A stretch of DNA of 64,000 bases, taken from the NCBI GenBank assembly GCA_946411565.1, contig CAMKEM010000005.1:25878-89877 (forward strand), written 5' to 3'. The DNA comes from an uncultured Prevotellaceae bacterium. Its GTDB lineage: Bacteria > Bacteroidota > Bacteroidia > Bacteroidales > Bacteroidaceae. The translations under genes were made by a program, and so were the position numbers. This document shows positions 26,071 to 36,174 of the stretch, one piece after another. The notes under the pieces were generated by a model. It saw only the letters and a program-made list of their open reading frames with translations. It was not told the DNA's origin and did not search any database. The first letter of the stretch is position 1, and each line of letters begins with the position of its first letter.

Positions 26071-28062
26071 ATGATTAATAAGAAACTATTTCTGGCATCT
26101 CTTGCCATGGTCAGCTTCCTCGGCTCATTTGCCCAAAGCAATGAGATGGTCATCCAGACCAAAAAGCCTGGTGCTGCTATCCAGAGTACTATGTATGGCA
26201 TTTTCTTTGAGGACATCAACTTTGCTGCTGACGGCGGTCTATATGCCGAGATGGTGGCAAACCGCTCCTTTGAATATCCTAACAGCTTTGCTTGCTGGGA
26301 CATATCTGGCAAAGTAAGCATAAAGGATGACGGTCCTTTCAACAAGAACCCTCATTATGTCCGCCTTACCCCTACAGGGATCAACGATAAGCACACCATG
26401 ATAGAGAATCACGGATTCTTTGGCATGGGTGTAAAGAAAGACCAAGAGTATCGCTTTACTGTCTGGGCTCGCTGTCCAGAGGACGGCAAAGCAAAGATAT
26501 GGGTTGACCTTGTTGATAATGCCACTATGACCGACGACCAGAAGTTAGGTAATGGAGGTATAGACATCAGCGGTAAGGAATGGAAGAAATACACCCTTAT
26601 CCTCAAGGCAAAGAAGACTATTGACAAGGCTCACCTCCGCGTATGGAGTGATAGCAAAGTCACAACAGACCTTGAGCACGTCAGCCTCTTCCCCGTTGAT
26701 ACTTGGAAAGGTCGTGAGAACGGTATGCGTAAGGATCTCGCACTGGCTCTCAACGACATGAAGCCGGGCATCTTCCGTTTCCCTGGCGGATGTATTGTCG
26801 AGGGTACCGACCTCGCTACACGCTATCAATGGAAGAACACCGTAGGACCAGTAGAGAACCGTCCTCTGAACGAGAACCGCTGGCACTACACATTCACCAA
26901 CCGATATTATCCTAACTACTACCAGAGCTACGGACTTGGTTTCTTTGAGTTCTTCCAGCTCTGCGAGGACTTCGGATGTGACGCCCTCCCTGTCCTTAAC
27001 TGTGGTATGGCTTGCCAATATCAGAATCCAGAGAAGACCGACCAGTATGTCGCCCTTGACGATCTTGATCCATACATTCAGGATGCTCTCGACCTTATCG
27101 AGTTTGCCAATGGCGATGCAAGCACCACATGGGGTAAGGTACGTGCGGATATGGGCCACCCAGAGCCTTTCAACCTCAAGTATATGGGTATCGGAAATGA
27201 GCAATGGGACTATAAGGATAATCCAGCATTCACATCTCGATTGAAGAAGTTCCTTGATGTCCTCAAGGCAAAGCATCCAGAGATCAAGTATATAGGCACG
27301 ACAGGTCCCGACTCTGAAGGATGGAAATTTGATATGCTCCAGCCAAAGATGAAGGAACTAAAGGTTGACCTCTACGACGAGCATTTCTATCGTAATGAGC
27401 AATGGTTCACAGACTCTATCAACCGCCATCGCTATGACAAATACGACCGTTCAAAGGGTGCTCCAAAAGTATTCGCAGGAGAGTATGCCTGTCATGGTAA
27501 GGGCAAGAAGTGGAACCACTTCAACGCAGCCCTGCTTGAAGCTGCCTTTATGACTGGTTATGAGCGTAATGCGGATGTTGTTCAGATGGCTACTTATGCC
27601 CCACTCTTTGCTCATGTAGAGGGCTGGCAATGGCGTCCTGATGCTATCTGGTACGACAATCTCAACTCATTCAAGACCTGTTCTTACTGGGTACAATATC
27701 TCTATGCCCACTATAAAGGCACAAACGTACTCCCACTCACTATGAACAATAAGGTGGTGGCAGGTGATAGCGACCAGAACGGACTATCAGCTTCGGCTGT
27801 TATCAACAAGCCAACAGGCGAGATCTATGTCAAGGTTGCAAACATCAGCGACAAAGCCCAGAGCATCAAGCTCAACCTCAAGGGCATCAAGGCTCTCACA
27901 AGCGGTAAGGTTATAACCCTCCACTCTGACAACCCAATAGCAGAGAACTCTATCCAGAGACCAGACGCTATCCAGCCTATTGAGAAGGACATTGAGGTCT
28001 CAGGCTCTGTACTCGACACAGAAGTACCAGCAAAGACCTTCGCTGTATTTGTTCTGAAATAA
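26071..28062 (+). CDS. GH51 alpha-L-arabinofuranosidase
   Basis: 663 residues with signal peptide MINKKLFLASLAMVSFLGSFAQ, so it acts outside the cytoplasm. The segment YGIFFEDINFAADGGLYAEM is the family's N-terminal signature. The acid/base Glu is in GIGNEQWDYK (about residue 374) and the nucleophile Glu in VFAGEYACHG (about residue 472). A carbohydrate-binding-like beta domain lies at about 75-220 (CWDISGKVSI to HVSLFPVDTWKG) and a C-terminal beta-sandwich follows residue 560. It removes terminal arabinofuranose from arabinan or arabinoxylan and pairs with the divergent GH43 gene. Confidence 0.95.
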   Translation: MINKKLFLASLAMVSFLGSFAQSNEMVIQTKKPGAAIQSTMYGIFFEDINFAADGGLYAEMVANRSFEYPNSFACWDISGKVSIKDDGPFNKNPHYVRLTPTGINDKHTMIENHGFFGMGVKKDQEYRFTVWARCPEDGKAKIWVDLVDNATMTDDQKLGNGGIDISGKEWKKYTLILKAKKTIDKAHLRVWSDSKVTTDLEHVSLFPVDTWKGRENGMRKDLALALNDMKPGIFRFPGGCIVEGTDLATRYQWKNTVGPVENRPLNENRWHYTFTNRYYPNYYQSYGLGFFEFFQLCEDFGCDALPVLNCGMACQYQNPEKTDQYVALDDLDPYIQDALDLIEFANGDASTTWGKVRADMGHPEPFNLKYMGIGNEQWDYKDNPAFTSRLKKFLDVLKAKHPEIKYIGTTGPDSEGWKFDMLQPKMKELKVDLYDEHFYRNEQWFTDSINRHRYDKYDRSKGAPKVFAGEYACHGKGKKWNHFNAALLEAAFMTGYERNADVVQMATYAPLFAHVEGWQWRPDAIWYDNLNSFKTCSYWVQYLYAHYKGTNVLPLTMNNKVVAGDSDQNGLSASAVINKPTGEIYVKVANISDKAQSIKLNLKGIKALTSGKVITLHSDNPIAENSIQRPDAIQPIEKDIEVSGSVLDTEVPAKTFAVFVLK

Positions 28063-28084
28063 CATCCACACATAACAAACAACT

Positions 28085-28130
28085 AAACTCGGTGGTATTC
28101 CTATCATATAAGGATTACCACCGAGTTTTT
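28085..28130 (+). terminator. Terminator of the GH51 gene
   Basis: AAACTCGGTGGTA (28085-28097) pairs exactly with TACCACCGAGTTT (28116-28128) and is followed by TTGTTT. Distance from the stop codon is about 22 bp. Confidence 0.9.
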
Positions 28131-28198
28131 GTTTAAGCATATTTGAGTCACAATCCACATTGTCAGTCTCACCACATACATTGCCTAATATACCCCAA

Positions 28199-28455
28199 AA
28201 TTTCAATTATTTCAATAATTTCAATTAAATTTGGGCACACAATACTGTGATTCAGCTTTGATATGCGCGTCTATTTTTTATTGAAAATATTGAAATAATT
28301 GAAATTCTCGATGAAATGAGATGAGTGAAATCAACTATAAAACCACAATTTTTGCCCTTGCAGTATAACAATATAGCGGAGTATGTGATTCCACAATAAC
28401 TCCGCTACAATTCCTATCCAAGGCCTATGCAAATCCCTACCAAATCCCATTTTTA
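28199..28455. repeat. Word-repeat palindrome with tandem units (convergent junction)
   Basis: AATTTCAATTATTTCAAT at 28199-28216 is the exact inverse of 28289-28306. A second hairpin, TAGCGGAGT/ACTCCGCTA, lies at 28374-28407, followed by degenerate decamer-like units (TTCCTATCCAAGG, CCTATGCAAATCCC, CTACCAAATCCC) to about 28450. The region separates convergent GH51 and sufD genes and holds no ORF. Confidence 0.8.
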
Positions 28456-28500
28456 GGATGGGCGATTCATAGAAACTTATCTAATTTCAATTTCCACCTA

Positions 28501-29832
28501 CTATCTGCACAATTTGCAGCCTTCGCACTTATTCAGTTCACCCCTGAAACGCTTCTCTACAAGATGACGAAGACGATCACGGAGTGGTTCTACCTGTATT
28601 CTGTCTATTACCTCACCAATAAAGGCATTCTGAAGCAGGGTACGAGCCTCCTCAAGTGATATGCCTCTCTGCTGCATATAGAACAATGCCTTGTCATTCA
28701 ACTGACCAACAGTAGAACCGTGGGCACACTTGACGTCATCTGCATATATCTCAAGCATAGGCTGGGTGTACATACGGCATTCCTTCGTTGCACAAAGGTT
28801 CTGGTTGGTCTCCTGAGAAGTGGTCTTCTGAGCATCCTTTCTGACAAGCACCTTACCAGCAAATGCACCTACAGCCTTATCATCAAGAACGTATTTATAA
28901 AGCTCGTGAGAGTCACAATGAGGCACCTTATGGTCAATAAGGGTGTTGTTATCCACACGTTGCTCCTTATCTGCTATCACGCAACCGTTCATATAGCACT
29001 CAGCACCCTCACCAGAGAATACAAGGTCTGTGCGGTTTCTTGTCACGCCATTATGCAAGGTGATGACATTATGATCAACACGTGAATTTGCCTTCTGGTC
29101 AATATACACGTTGCTAACACGTACATTCTTGTAATGTGTCTCCTCAAGACAGGTCATGTCAAGATGTGCATTCTCCCCGACAAACACCTCAACAACCTGA
29201 GTTGCAAGGAAGTTACGGTCATCAGCGGCATGGTCACAGAACAGTATCTTTGCATCAGCACCATGTTCAAGAACAACGAGCACACGACGGTTTACCATCA
29301 GTTCTACATCAGAACGCAGGATATTGATCACCTGAATGGCACGATCCACCTTTACGTTCTTAGGCACATAGATGAGAAGGGCATCCTGGGCAAGCATAGT
29401 GTTAAGAGCCGTGATACCATCCTCTGAGCTATCTGCAAGCGTGCCATAGAGTCCTTTAGCCTTATCCTGGGCATCAGCCAACCTACCGACATACACGCCA
29501 TCTGGCAACTCTGCCTTTGGAAGAGCCTTGCTATAGAAGGCATCATTAACCACGAAATACAATGATGTACTCATATTTGGTACATCACACTTGAAGGCAT
29601 CATAAGGGTTTACCGGAATCTCAAGACGAGAGAGGTTAAGTCCATAGTCAGGCGCAAAGAGTTCCGCCATATTGGTATATTTATACCTCTCCACCTTCCT
29701 TGACGGGAAGCCCAGACGCTTGAAGTCCTCAAACGCCTTTTCACGCACAGAGTTCATCACCTCATTGCTATGCCCGTTGATCATGTCACGGCACTGCGCA
29801 TAGAGGTCTATATATTGCTTTTCGCTTTCCAT
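28501..29832 (-). CDS. sufD: Fe-S cluster assembly protein SufD
   Basis: 443 residues, the family's normal length. SufD partners SufB and SufC in the SufBC2D scaffold that assembles Fe-S clusters in the cytosol. Recognisable parts are FPSRKVERYKYTNMAEL near the N-terminus, the beta-helix core (RNRTDLVFSGEGAECYMNGC) and the conserved SHELYKYVLDD...KTTSQETNQNL and VKCAHGSTVGQLNDKALFYMQQRG segments, in which the His of CAHGST is conserved. It is the last suf gene; the usual cysteine desulfurase gene sufS does not follow. A GC-rich inverted repeat separates it from sufC. Confidence 0.95.
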   Translation of the reverse strand: MESEKQYIDLYAQCRDMINGHSNEVMNSVREKAFEDFKRLGFPSRKVERYKYTNMAELFAPDYGLNLSRLEIPVNPYDAFKCDVPNMSTSLYFVVNDAFYSKALPKAELPDGVYVGRLADAQDKAKGLYGTLADSSEDGITALNTMLAQDALLIYVPKNVKVDRAIQVINILRSDVELMVNRRVLVVLEHGADAKILFCDHAADDRNFLATQVVEVFVGENAHLDMTCLEETHYKNVRVSNVYIDQKANSRVDHNVITLHNGVTRNRTDLVFSGEGAECYMNGCVIADKEQRVDNNTLIDHKVPHCDSHELYKYVLDDKAVGAFAGKVLVRKDAQKTTSQETNQNLCATKECRMYTQPMLEIYADDVKCAHGSTVGQLNDKALFYMQQRGISLEEARTLLQNAFIGEVIDRIQVEPLRDRLRHLVEKRFRGELNKCEGCKLCR

Positions 29833-29838
29833 AATAAC

Positions 29839-29980
29839 GGCCTCTCCCCCCGCCCTTCCCCGTAGGGAGGGAGCCGGAGCGCGAAAGGCTATTCAATTAT
29901 TCTTTTTTTTACAATTTCATTATTTTTCCGATGTTGGCATTCCGGCTCCCTCCCTACGGGGGAGGGCGGGGGGAGAGGCC
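29839..29980. repeat. 40 bp GC-rich inverted repeat between sufC and sufD
   Basis: Positions 29839-29878 and 29941-29980 are inverted copies of one another with a single mismatch; the ends read GGCCTCTCCCCCCGCCC and GGGCGGGGGGAGAGGCC. The 62 bp between them are AT-rich. In mRNA it would form a very stable stem between two operon genes. A third copy of one arm is inside the GH35 gene at 62016-62054. Confidence 0.95.
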
Positions 29981-29983
29981 TCA

Positions 29984-30733
29984 TTACTTCGCTTCTGCCT
30001 TTATCCAGTCATAGCCACGTACCTCAATCTCCTTGGCAAGCTCAGGACCGGCAGTCTTTACAATCTTACCATTCCAGAGCACATGGATAACGCTTGGCTT
30101 GATCATGTCAAGCAAACGCTCGTAGTGAGTGATTACGATAGTGCTTGTTTTCTCGGTGTGGAGCATATTAACACCCTCTGCCACGATGCGCATAGCATCT
30201 ACATCAAGACCAGAGTCTGTCTCGTCGAGAATAGAGAGAGTAGGCTCAAGCATAGCCATCTGGAATATCTCATTACGCTTCTTCTCACCACCAGAGAAGC
30301 CCTCGTTTACAGAGCGGTTGGCAAGTTTTGCATCAAGCTGAACAATCTCACGCTTTGCCTTCATCAACTTGATGAACTCAGAAGCAGAGAGAGGGGCAAG
30401 ACCTTGATACTTACGCTTTTCGTTGATAGCAGCCTTCATGAAGTTGGTCATAGAGACACCAGGTATCTCCACAGGATACTGGAACGAGAGGAAAAGGCCC
30501 TCGTGAGCACGATCCTCAGGCTTCATTTCAAGCAGGTTCTTGCCATTGTACCATACCTCGCCTTCCGTAACCTCATAGAGGGGATTACCAACGAGAACGG
30601 CACTAAGAGTTGACTTTCCGGAACCGTTAGGTCCCATAATAGCATGAACCTCACCATCACCGATGGTAAGGTTTATGCCTTTAAGAATTTCCTTGTCGCC
30701 TATACGGGCGTGAAGGTTTTTAACTTCTAACAT
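29984..30733 (-). CDS. sufC: Fe-S cluster assembly ATPase SufC
   Basis: 249 residues. This ABC-type ATPase powers conformational change in the SufBC2D complex. Walker A is GPNGSGKSTL at about residue 35; the SufC signature NEGFSGGEKKRNEI and Walker B TLSILDETDSGLDVDAM are present, as is the switch His in VITHYERLL. It lies downstream of the aquaporin gene, separated by a palindromic repeat. Confidence 0.97.
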   Translation of the reverse strand: MLEVKNLHARIGDKEILKGINLTIGDGEVHAIMGPNGSGKSTLSAVLVGNPLYEVTEGEVWYNGKNLLEMKPEDRAHEGLFLSFQYPVEIPGVSMTNFMKAAINEKRKYQGLAPLSASEFIKLMKAKREIVQLDAKLANRSVNEGFSGGEKKRNEIFQMAMLEPTLSILDETDSGLDVDAMRIVAEGVNMLHTEKTSTIVITHYERLLDMIKPSVIHVLWNGKIVKTAGPELAKEIEVRGYDWIKAEAK

Positions 30734-30752
30734 TTTGTTTAATTATATTTTT

Positions 30753-30850
30753 GGAGTACAAGGAGTACAAGACGATAGTTAAATACATAGTTCTAAGCAG
30801 TAAAGACATTCGTCTTGTACTCCTTGAACTCCTTGTACTCCTTCTAACTC
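30753..30850. repeat. GGAGTACAAG palindromic element, copy 2
   Basis: GGAGTACAAGGAGTACAAG, then GACGATAG, faces CGTCTTGTACTCC and CCTTGTACTCC on the other side of a 45 bp loop. It lies within the operon between the aquaporin and sufC genes. In the transcript it would fold into a long hairpin. Confidence 0.9.
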
Positions 30851-30858
30851 CTTAAAAA

Positions 30859-31533
30859 CTACTCCTCACCGATAGCCTTCCATGTACATGCAGCAAGAGC
30901 AGCACCGATGAATGGGCCAACGATGAATACCCAGAGATCTGTGAGAGCAATACCACCCTCGAAGAGAGCAGGACCGATAGAACGTGCTGGGTTTACGGAT
31001 GTACCTGTATAGTGAATACCTACAAGGTGAATGAGTATCAAAGAGAGACCTATAGCGAGACCTGCAAAGTTGCCAGCCCCCTTCTTTGCGTCTGTAGTAC
31101 CAAGCACTACAAGCACGAAGATACAAGTAAGGACAATCTCAACAATCAGACCACCAATCTGACTACCGCCACAACCATCACAGGTATTTGCACCTGTGAG
31201 AGTTCCCTCGAAACTTGCCCCTGAGAACTGTGTGAACACATAGAGCACAGCAGCTGCGACGATAGCACCAGCCGTCTGAGCAATCATATACCAGGTAGCA
31301 TCCTTGCAGCTTATGCGCTTTGTCATGAGACAACCGAGTGTGATTGCAGGGTTGATGTGGCAACCGCTGATACCACCTATGGTATAGGCCATAGCGATAA
31401 CAGAAAGGCCGAAAGCCATTGCTGTGCCAACTACTGATGCAGTGTCAGAACCACATGCGAGAGATACGGCTGTGCCGCAACCAAGAAGTGTGAGAACGAA
31501 TGTTCCAACTGCTTCTGCAAGATACTTTTTCAT
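30859..31533 (-). CDS. aqpZ: Aquaporin (AqpZ-like MIP channel)
   Basis: 224 residues with six hydrophobic segments. Both NPA boxes are present (SGCHINPAITLG and TSVNPARSIGPAL). The residues around the second box (LIHLVGI, GTSVNPARS) carry the His, Thr/Gly and Arg pattern of water-selective AqpZ rather than a glycerol facilitator. The channel is in the cytoplasmic membrane. It is inserted between sufB and sufC in the Fe-S assembly operon, where no functional link is known; cotranscription is likely from spacing (124 bp each side) but not proven. Confidence 0.92.
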   Translation of the reverse strand: MKKYLAEAVGTFVLTLLGCGTAVSLACGSDTASVVGTAMAFGLSVIAMAYTIGGISGCHINPAITLGCLMTKRISCKDATWYMIAQTAGAIVAAAVLYVFTQFSGASFEGTLTGANTCDGCGGSQIGGLIVEIVLTCIFVLVVLGTTDAKKGAGNFAGLAIGLSLILIHLVGIHYTGTSVNPARSIGPALFEGGIALTDLWVFIVGPFIGAALAACTWKAIGEE

Positions 31534-31657
31534 TGTCTTAGAGTTTTAGTTTATTAATTATTAGTTAATCAACGACAGCCAACCAAGGTCAGCATATCAG
31601 TTTTATGTTTAAGGTCGTATAATAGATAGAGCTTATGATTTGCTCTGAACAATTTTC

Positions 31658-33097
31658 TTATCCTACAGTACCTTCAAGACTCACGCTAAGCAACTTCTGT
31701 GCCTCAACCGCAAACTCCATAGGTAGTTTCTGAATCACCTCCTTGGCATAGCCATTGACAATAAGACCTACAGCCTGTTCCATAGGAATGCCTCTCTGCT
31801 GACAGTAGAAAAGCTGATCTTCTGAAATCTTTGAGGTAGTAGCCTCATGCTCAAATATTGCCGTGTCATTATGCACATCCATATAAGGGAATGTATGCGC
31901 ACCACACTCAGAACCGAGCAACAGCGAGTCACATGAAGAATAGTTACGGGCATTATCCGCCTTTGAACCAGCCCTCACAAGACCTCTGTACGAGTTCTGC
32001 GAATGTCCCGCAGAGATACCCTTAGAGATGATCGTTGACTTTGTATTCTTGCCAAGATGTATCATCTTCGTACCTGTGTCCGCCTGCTGATAGTTGTTTG
32101 TAACAGCTACGGAATAGAACTCCGCAACTGAATCATCACCTCTCAGCACGCATGACGGATACTTCCAAGTGATAGCCGAACCTGTCTCTACCTGTGTCCA
32201 AGATAGTTTTGAACGCTCACCGCGCAACTCACCACGCTTTGTCACGAGATTAAGCACGCCTCCCTTACCGTTCTCATCACCAGGATACCAGTTCTGTACG
32301 GTTGAGTACTTCACCTCTGCCCTATCATTTACGATAATCTCCACGATAGCGGCATGAAGCTGGTTCTCATCACGCATAGGAGCTGTACATCCTTCGAGAT
32401 AAGACACATACGAATCATCATCTGCCACAATCAAAGTACGCTCAAACTGTCCTGTATTAGCCGCGTTGATACGGAAATAAGAACTAAGTTCCATAGGACA
32501 ACGCACACCTTTTGGTATATAGACGAAAGAACCGTCAGAGAACACGGCTGAGTTGAGAGCAGCAAAGTAGTTGTCACGATAAGGGACAACTGTACCCAGA
32601 TACTTCTTGATAAGGTCTGGATGCTCCTTGATAGCCTCGCCTATTGACATGAAGATGATGCCCTTCTCCTTCAACTTGTCCTTGAAGGTTGTCTTCACAG
32701 ACACAGAGTCCATGATAGCATCAACAGCCGTACCACTCAATGCAAGACGCTCCTCAAGCGGAATACCGAGTTTGTCAAAGGTCTTCTCCAGTTCTGGATC
32801 AATCTCCTTGTTCTTCGGTTTCTTTGCCAGAGGATCAGCATAGTATGATATAGCCTGATAGTCGATAGGCGGTATGTCAAGATGCCCCCATGTAGGCTGC
32901 TCAAGGCCCTCCCAGTAATGGAAGGCCTTGAGTCGGAACTCCAACATCCAATCTGGCTCGCCTTTCTTTGCAGAAATCAGTCGAACCACATCTTCTGTCA
33001 GTCCTACAGGTATTATCTCAGTATGTACGTCAGTAGTGAAGCCGAACTCATACTTCTGTTCAGCAACCTTCTTGACGAATTCATTTTTTTCAGACAT
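31658..33097 (-). CDS. sufB: Fe-S cluster assembly protein SufB
   Basis: 479 residues, as expected. SufB is the main scaffold subunit receiving sulfur and iron. Conserved segments include [46 protein letters not shown] (conserved Cys), [15 protein letters not shown] and [19 protein letters not shown] (the functionally important Cys). It starts 14 bp after infB, so it is part of the rimP-nusA-infB operon. Confidence 0.97.
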   Translation of the reverse strand: MSEKNEFVKKVAEQKYEFGFTTDVHTEIIPVGLTEDVVRLISAKKGEPDWMLEFRLKAFHYWEGLEQPTWGHLDIPPIDYQAISYYADPLAKKPKNKEIDPELEKTFDKLGIPLEERLALSGTAVDAIMDSVSVKTTFKDKLKEKGIIFMSIGEAIKEHPDLIKKYLGTVVPYRDNYFAALNSAVFSDGSFVYIPKGVRCPMELSSYFRINAANTGQFERTLIVADDDSYVSYLEGCTAPMRDENQLHAAIVEIIVNDRAEVKYSTVQNWYPGDENGKGGVLNLVTKRGELRGERSKLSWTQVETGSAITWKYPSCVLRGDDSVAEFYSVAVTNNYQQADTGTKMIHLGKNTKSTIISKGISAGHSQNSYRGLVRAGSKADNARNYSSCDSLLLGSECGAHTFPYMDVHNDTAIFEHEATTSKISEDQLFYCQQRGIPMEQAVGLIVNGYAKEVIQKLPMEFAVEAQKLLSVSLEGTVG

Positions 33098-33111
33098 TTA
33101 TATTCCTTTGA

Positions 33112-35958
33112 TTACAGAGTCTGCTTAACCTCGATCTCAGTGAAGGTCTCGAGGATATCGCCCTGCTGAATATCATTGAAGTTAACGAGTGAGATACCGC
33201 ACTCGAAGTTGGTAGCAACCTCCTTGACATCATCCTTGAAACGCTTGAGGGCGTTGATCTCGGCTGTGTGAACCACAATACCATCACGGATGACACGAGC
33301 CTTGTCAGTACGGTGAACCTTACCCTCGACAACCATAGCACCGGCAACAGTACCGACCTTGGAAATCTTGTAAACCTCACGTACCTCAACCTGACCGGTA
33401 ACAACCTCCTTCTTAACCTTATCAAGCATACCCTCCATCACAGAAGTGATATCGTCGATAGCATCATAGATGACAGAGTATGTATTGATCTCAACGCCGT
33501 GCTGCTCTGCAACCTTCTTAGCCGCAGCAGAAGGACGGACATTAAAGCCGATGATGATAGAGTTCTCAGCAGCAGAAGCAAGCATTACGTCGTTCTCTGA
33601 GATCTGACCTACGGCACCCTGTATCACATTCACCTGAATCTTCTCAGTAGAGAGCTTGATGAATGAGTCAGAGAGAGCCTCGACAGAACCCTGTGTATCA
33701 GCCTTGACGATAAGGTTGAGAACGTGGAACTCACCAAGAGCGATACGGTGAGCGATTTCCTCAAGACCGACAACCTTAGTCGTTCTGAGACTCTGCTCAC
33801 GCTGCAACTGCAAACGCTTGTTGGCAATATCCCTTGCCTCCTGCTCAGTCTCCATGATATGGAATGAGTCACCTGCACTTGGAGCTCCGTTAAGACCGAG
33901 AATGATAGCAGGCTCTGCAGGACGAACATTGTCTATTCTCTGGTTACGCTCGTTGAAGATAGCCTTCACACGACCATAGTATGTACCAGCAATCACAATA
34001 TCACCCATCTTCAGAGTACCATTGCTTACGAGCATTGTAGCCACATAGCCACGGCCCTTGTCAAGAGAAGCCTCGATAACAGAACCAGTAGCCTTACGGT
34101 TTGGATTTGCCTTGAGGTCAAGCATCTCAGCCTCGAGAAGAACTTTCTCAAGAAGCTCTGCAACACCTGTACCTTTCTTGGCACTTATCTCCTGACACTG
34201 GTACTTACCACCCCACTCCTCTACAAGGAGATTCATGGCTGCAAGATCCTGACGAATCTTGTCTGGGTTAGCACCAGGCTTATCGATCTTGTTGATTGCG
34301 AACACCATAGGAACGTTAGCTGCCTGAGCATGGGCAATAGCCTCCTTGGTGGTAGGCATGATAGAGTCATCAGCGGCAATGATGATAATCGCGATATCAG
34401 TTACCTGAGTACCACGGGCACGCATAGCGGTGAATGCCTCGTGACCTGGAGTATCAAGGAATGTGATCTTACGACCATCCTCAAGCTTCACGTTATAAGC
34501 ACCGATGTGCTGTGTGATACCACCAGCCTCACCAGCGATCACGTTTGTCTGACGGATATAGTCAAGGAGAGAAGTCTTACCGTGGTCAACATGTCCCATC
34601 ACAGTTACGATAGGAGCACGACTTACGAGATCATTCTCATCATCCTCAGCCTCCTGAACAGCCTCCTGTACCTCGGCACTTACATACTCTGTTGTAAAGC
34701 CGAACTCCTCAGCAACGATGTTGATAGTCTCAGCATCCAGACGCTGGTTGATACTTACCATAACGCCGATTGACATCAGAGTACCGATAAGCTTGGTAAC
34801 AGGAATATCCATCATAGTAGCAAGCTCTGAAACAGTAACGAACTCGGTGAGCTTCAGTACCTTCTCGCCCAACTCCTGCTCGAGAAGTTCCTCGTCACGC
34901 TTTTCAGCAGCAGCATCACGCTTTTCCTTACGGTACTTAGCACCCTTCTTGTTCTGGCTTGACTTAGAAGTCAGACGTGCGAGGGTTTCCTTTACCTGAC
35001 GTGCTACATCCTCTTCGTTTACCTCCTGAGGCTTGTTATTCTGCTTATTCTTGTTCTTATTCTTCTTGCCCTGATTATTCTTGTTCTTATTGCCCTGAGG
35101 CTGGTTAGCAGCGGCATTGATATCCACGCGTTCCTTATTCATACGGTTGCGCTTCTTCTTCTCGCCGTTAGCCGCCTTCTGAGCATCACGAGCCTGCTGA
35201 GCCTTTTCCTCACGTTCCTTACGGCGCTCCTCCTTAGTCTTCTTCTTCGGACGAGTGCTTTGGTTCAAGGCATCAAGGTCAATCTTACCCACCACGTTCA
35301 TCTTCTGACCGAGCATCTTACGCTCGTTCTTTGTGGTGAATACCTCAACCTCCTTCTCCCAAGGCTCTTCTACCTTCACCTTTTCAGGCTCAGCCTTCTT
35401 CTGCTCCTGCTTTGGAGCCTCTGCCTTCGGAGTTTCAGCCTTTGGAGCTTCCTTTACAGGTTCTGCCTTCTTCTGCTCTTGCTTTGGAGCATCATTCTTT
35501 GGAGCCTCAGCCTTCTTCTGTTCCTGCTTTGGAGCCTCTGCCTTTGGAGTTTCCTTAGTTGGTTCAGCTTTCTTTTCTGCCTTCTGATCTGGCTTCTTCT
35601 TACCGTTCAGGGCATCAAGGTCTATCTTGCCAAGAGGCTTGAACTCCTGACGTGTCTCCTTCTTCTCTACCTTTGGAGCAGCCTCAGCAGCCTTGGTCTC
35701 CTTAGCTTGTTTCTGCTCCTTGGATTCCTTAGCCTCCTTGTGCTCCTTCGGCTTCTTCTGGAAGAGTTTCTCTGCCTGAGTGCGGACTTCCTTATCCTTT
35801 GCAAAGGCAGCAGAAAGAGCCTTGTACTGCTCATCGCTGATCTTGCATGAAGGATCGGACTTCACCTCACCCAAATCAGGTCTCTTTTCCAGAAACTCAA
35901 CAGCAGTTCCTAAACCGATGTTAAGTTCACGTATTGCTTTATTTAATCTTATACTCAT
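33112..35958 (-). CDS. infB: Translation initiation factor IF-2
   Basis: About 948 residues from the ATG at 35958, giving the standard N-terminus [17 protein letters not shown]-2 is a GTPase that brings initiator tRNA to the ribosome. The N-terminal domain is followed by a long linker (about residues 80-330) of repeated [16 protein letters not shown] units rich in Lys, Pro and Glu. The G domain begins at [15 protein letters not shown] (about residue 455), with DTPGHEAF and NKIDKP. Domains II-IV follow. The Lys/Pro-rich repeats are unusually regular and vary among relatives. Confidence 0.97.
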   Translation of the reverse strand: MSIRLNKAIRELNIGLGTAVEFLEKRPDLGEVKSDPSCKISDEQYKALSAAFAKDKEVRTQAEKLFQKKPKEHKEAKESKEQKQAKETKAAEAAPKVEKKETRQEFKPLGKIDLDALNGKKKPDQKAEKKAEPTKETPKAEAPKQEQKKAEAPKNDAPKQEQKKAEPVKEAPKAETPKAEAPKQEQKKAEPEKVKVEEPWEKEVEVFTTKNERKMLGQKMNVVGKIDLDALNQSTRPKKKTKEERRKEREEKAQQARDAQKAANGEKKKRNRMNKERVDINAAANQPQGNKNKNNQGKKNKNKNKQNNKPQEVNEEDVARQVKETLARLTSKSSQNKKGAKYRKEKRDAAAEKRDEELLEQELGEKVLKLTEFVTVSELATMMDIPVTKLIGTLMSIGVMVSINQRLDAETINIVAEEFGFTTEYVSAEVQEAVQEAEDDENDLVSRAPIVTVMGHVDHGKTSLLDYIRQTNVIAGEAGGITQHIGAYNVKLEDGRKITFLDTPGHEAFTAMRARGTQVTDIAIIIIAADDSIMPTTKEAIAHAQAANVPMVFAINKIDKPGANPDKIRQDLAAMNLLVEEWGGKYQCQEISAKKGTGVAELLEKVLLEAEMLDLKANPNRKATGSVIEASLDKGRGYVATMLVSNGTLKMGDIVIAGTYYGRVKAIFNERNQRIDNVRPAEPAIILGLNGAPSAGDSFHIMETEQEARDIANKRLQLQREQSLRTTKVVGLEEIAHRIALGEFHVLNLIVKADTQGSVEALSDSFIKLSTEKIQVNVIQGAVGQISENDVMLASAAENSIIIGFNVRPSAAAKKVAEQHGVEINTYSVIYDAIDDITSVMEGMLDKVKKEVVTGQVEVREVYKISKVGTVAGAMVVEGKVHRTDKARVIRDGIVVHTAEINALKRFKDDVKEVATNFECGISLVNFNDIQQGDILETFTEIEVKQTL

Positions 35959-36023
35959 TAAAAACTTACCAAGCCATCCCGTCACAAAATCGGGTCAAGT
36001 CCTGGATTTTTTCTATTTGTTAT

Positions 36024-36170
36024 TCAACTTTCACTTTGCTCAAGTTGAAGGTTTTAAGGTTTATCGGTTTTCTGGTTCTCTGGTCGGAATGCCATTACCA
36101 ATACGACCTCTTAACCTTAATAACCTCATAACCTGATAACCCATGAAGTTGAGCTTACGAAACTTCAGTT
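36024..36170. repeat. Operon-embedded palindromic repeat, copy A (nusA/infB gap)
   Basis: GGTTTTCTGGTTCTCTGGTCGG and a run of CCTCATAACCTGATAACC-like words recur at 37929-38112 in the rimP leader. The two words are partly complementary (AGGTTTTAAGGTT against AACCTTAATAACCT). The copies flank nusA-rimP. In 36024-36170 nothing coding is seen. Confidence 0.8.
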
Positions 36171-36174
36171 ACTT

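Noticed and set aside
35260..35850. Leu-rich plus-strand frame opposite infB
   Set aside because: It is the antisense of the Lys/Pro repeats of IF-2.
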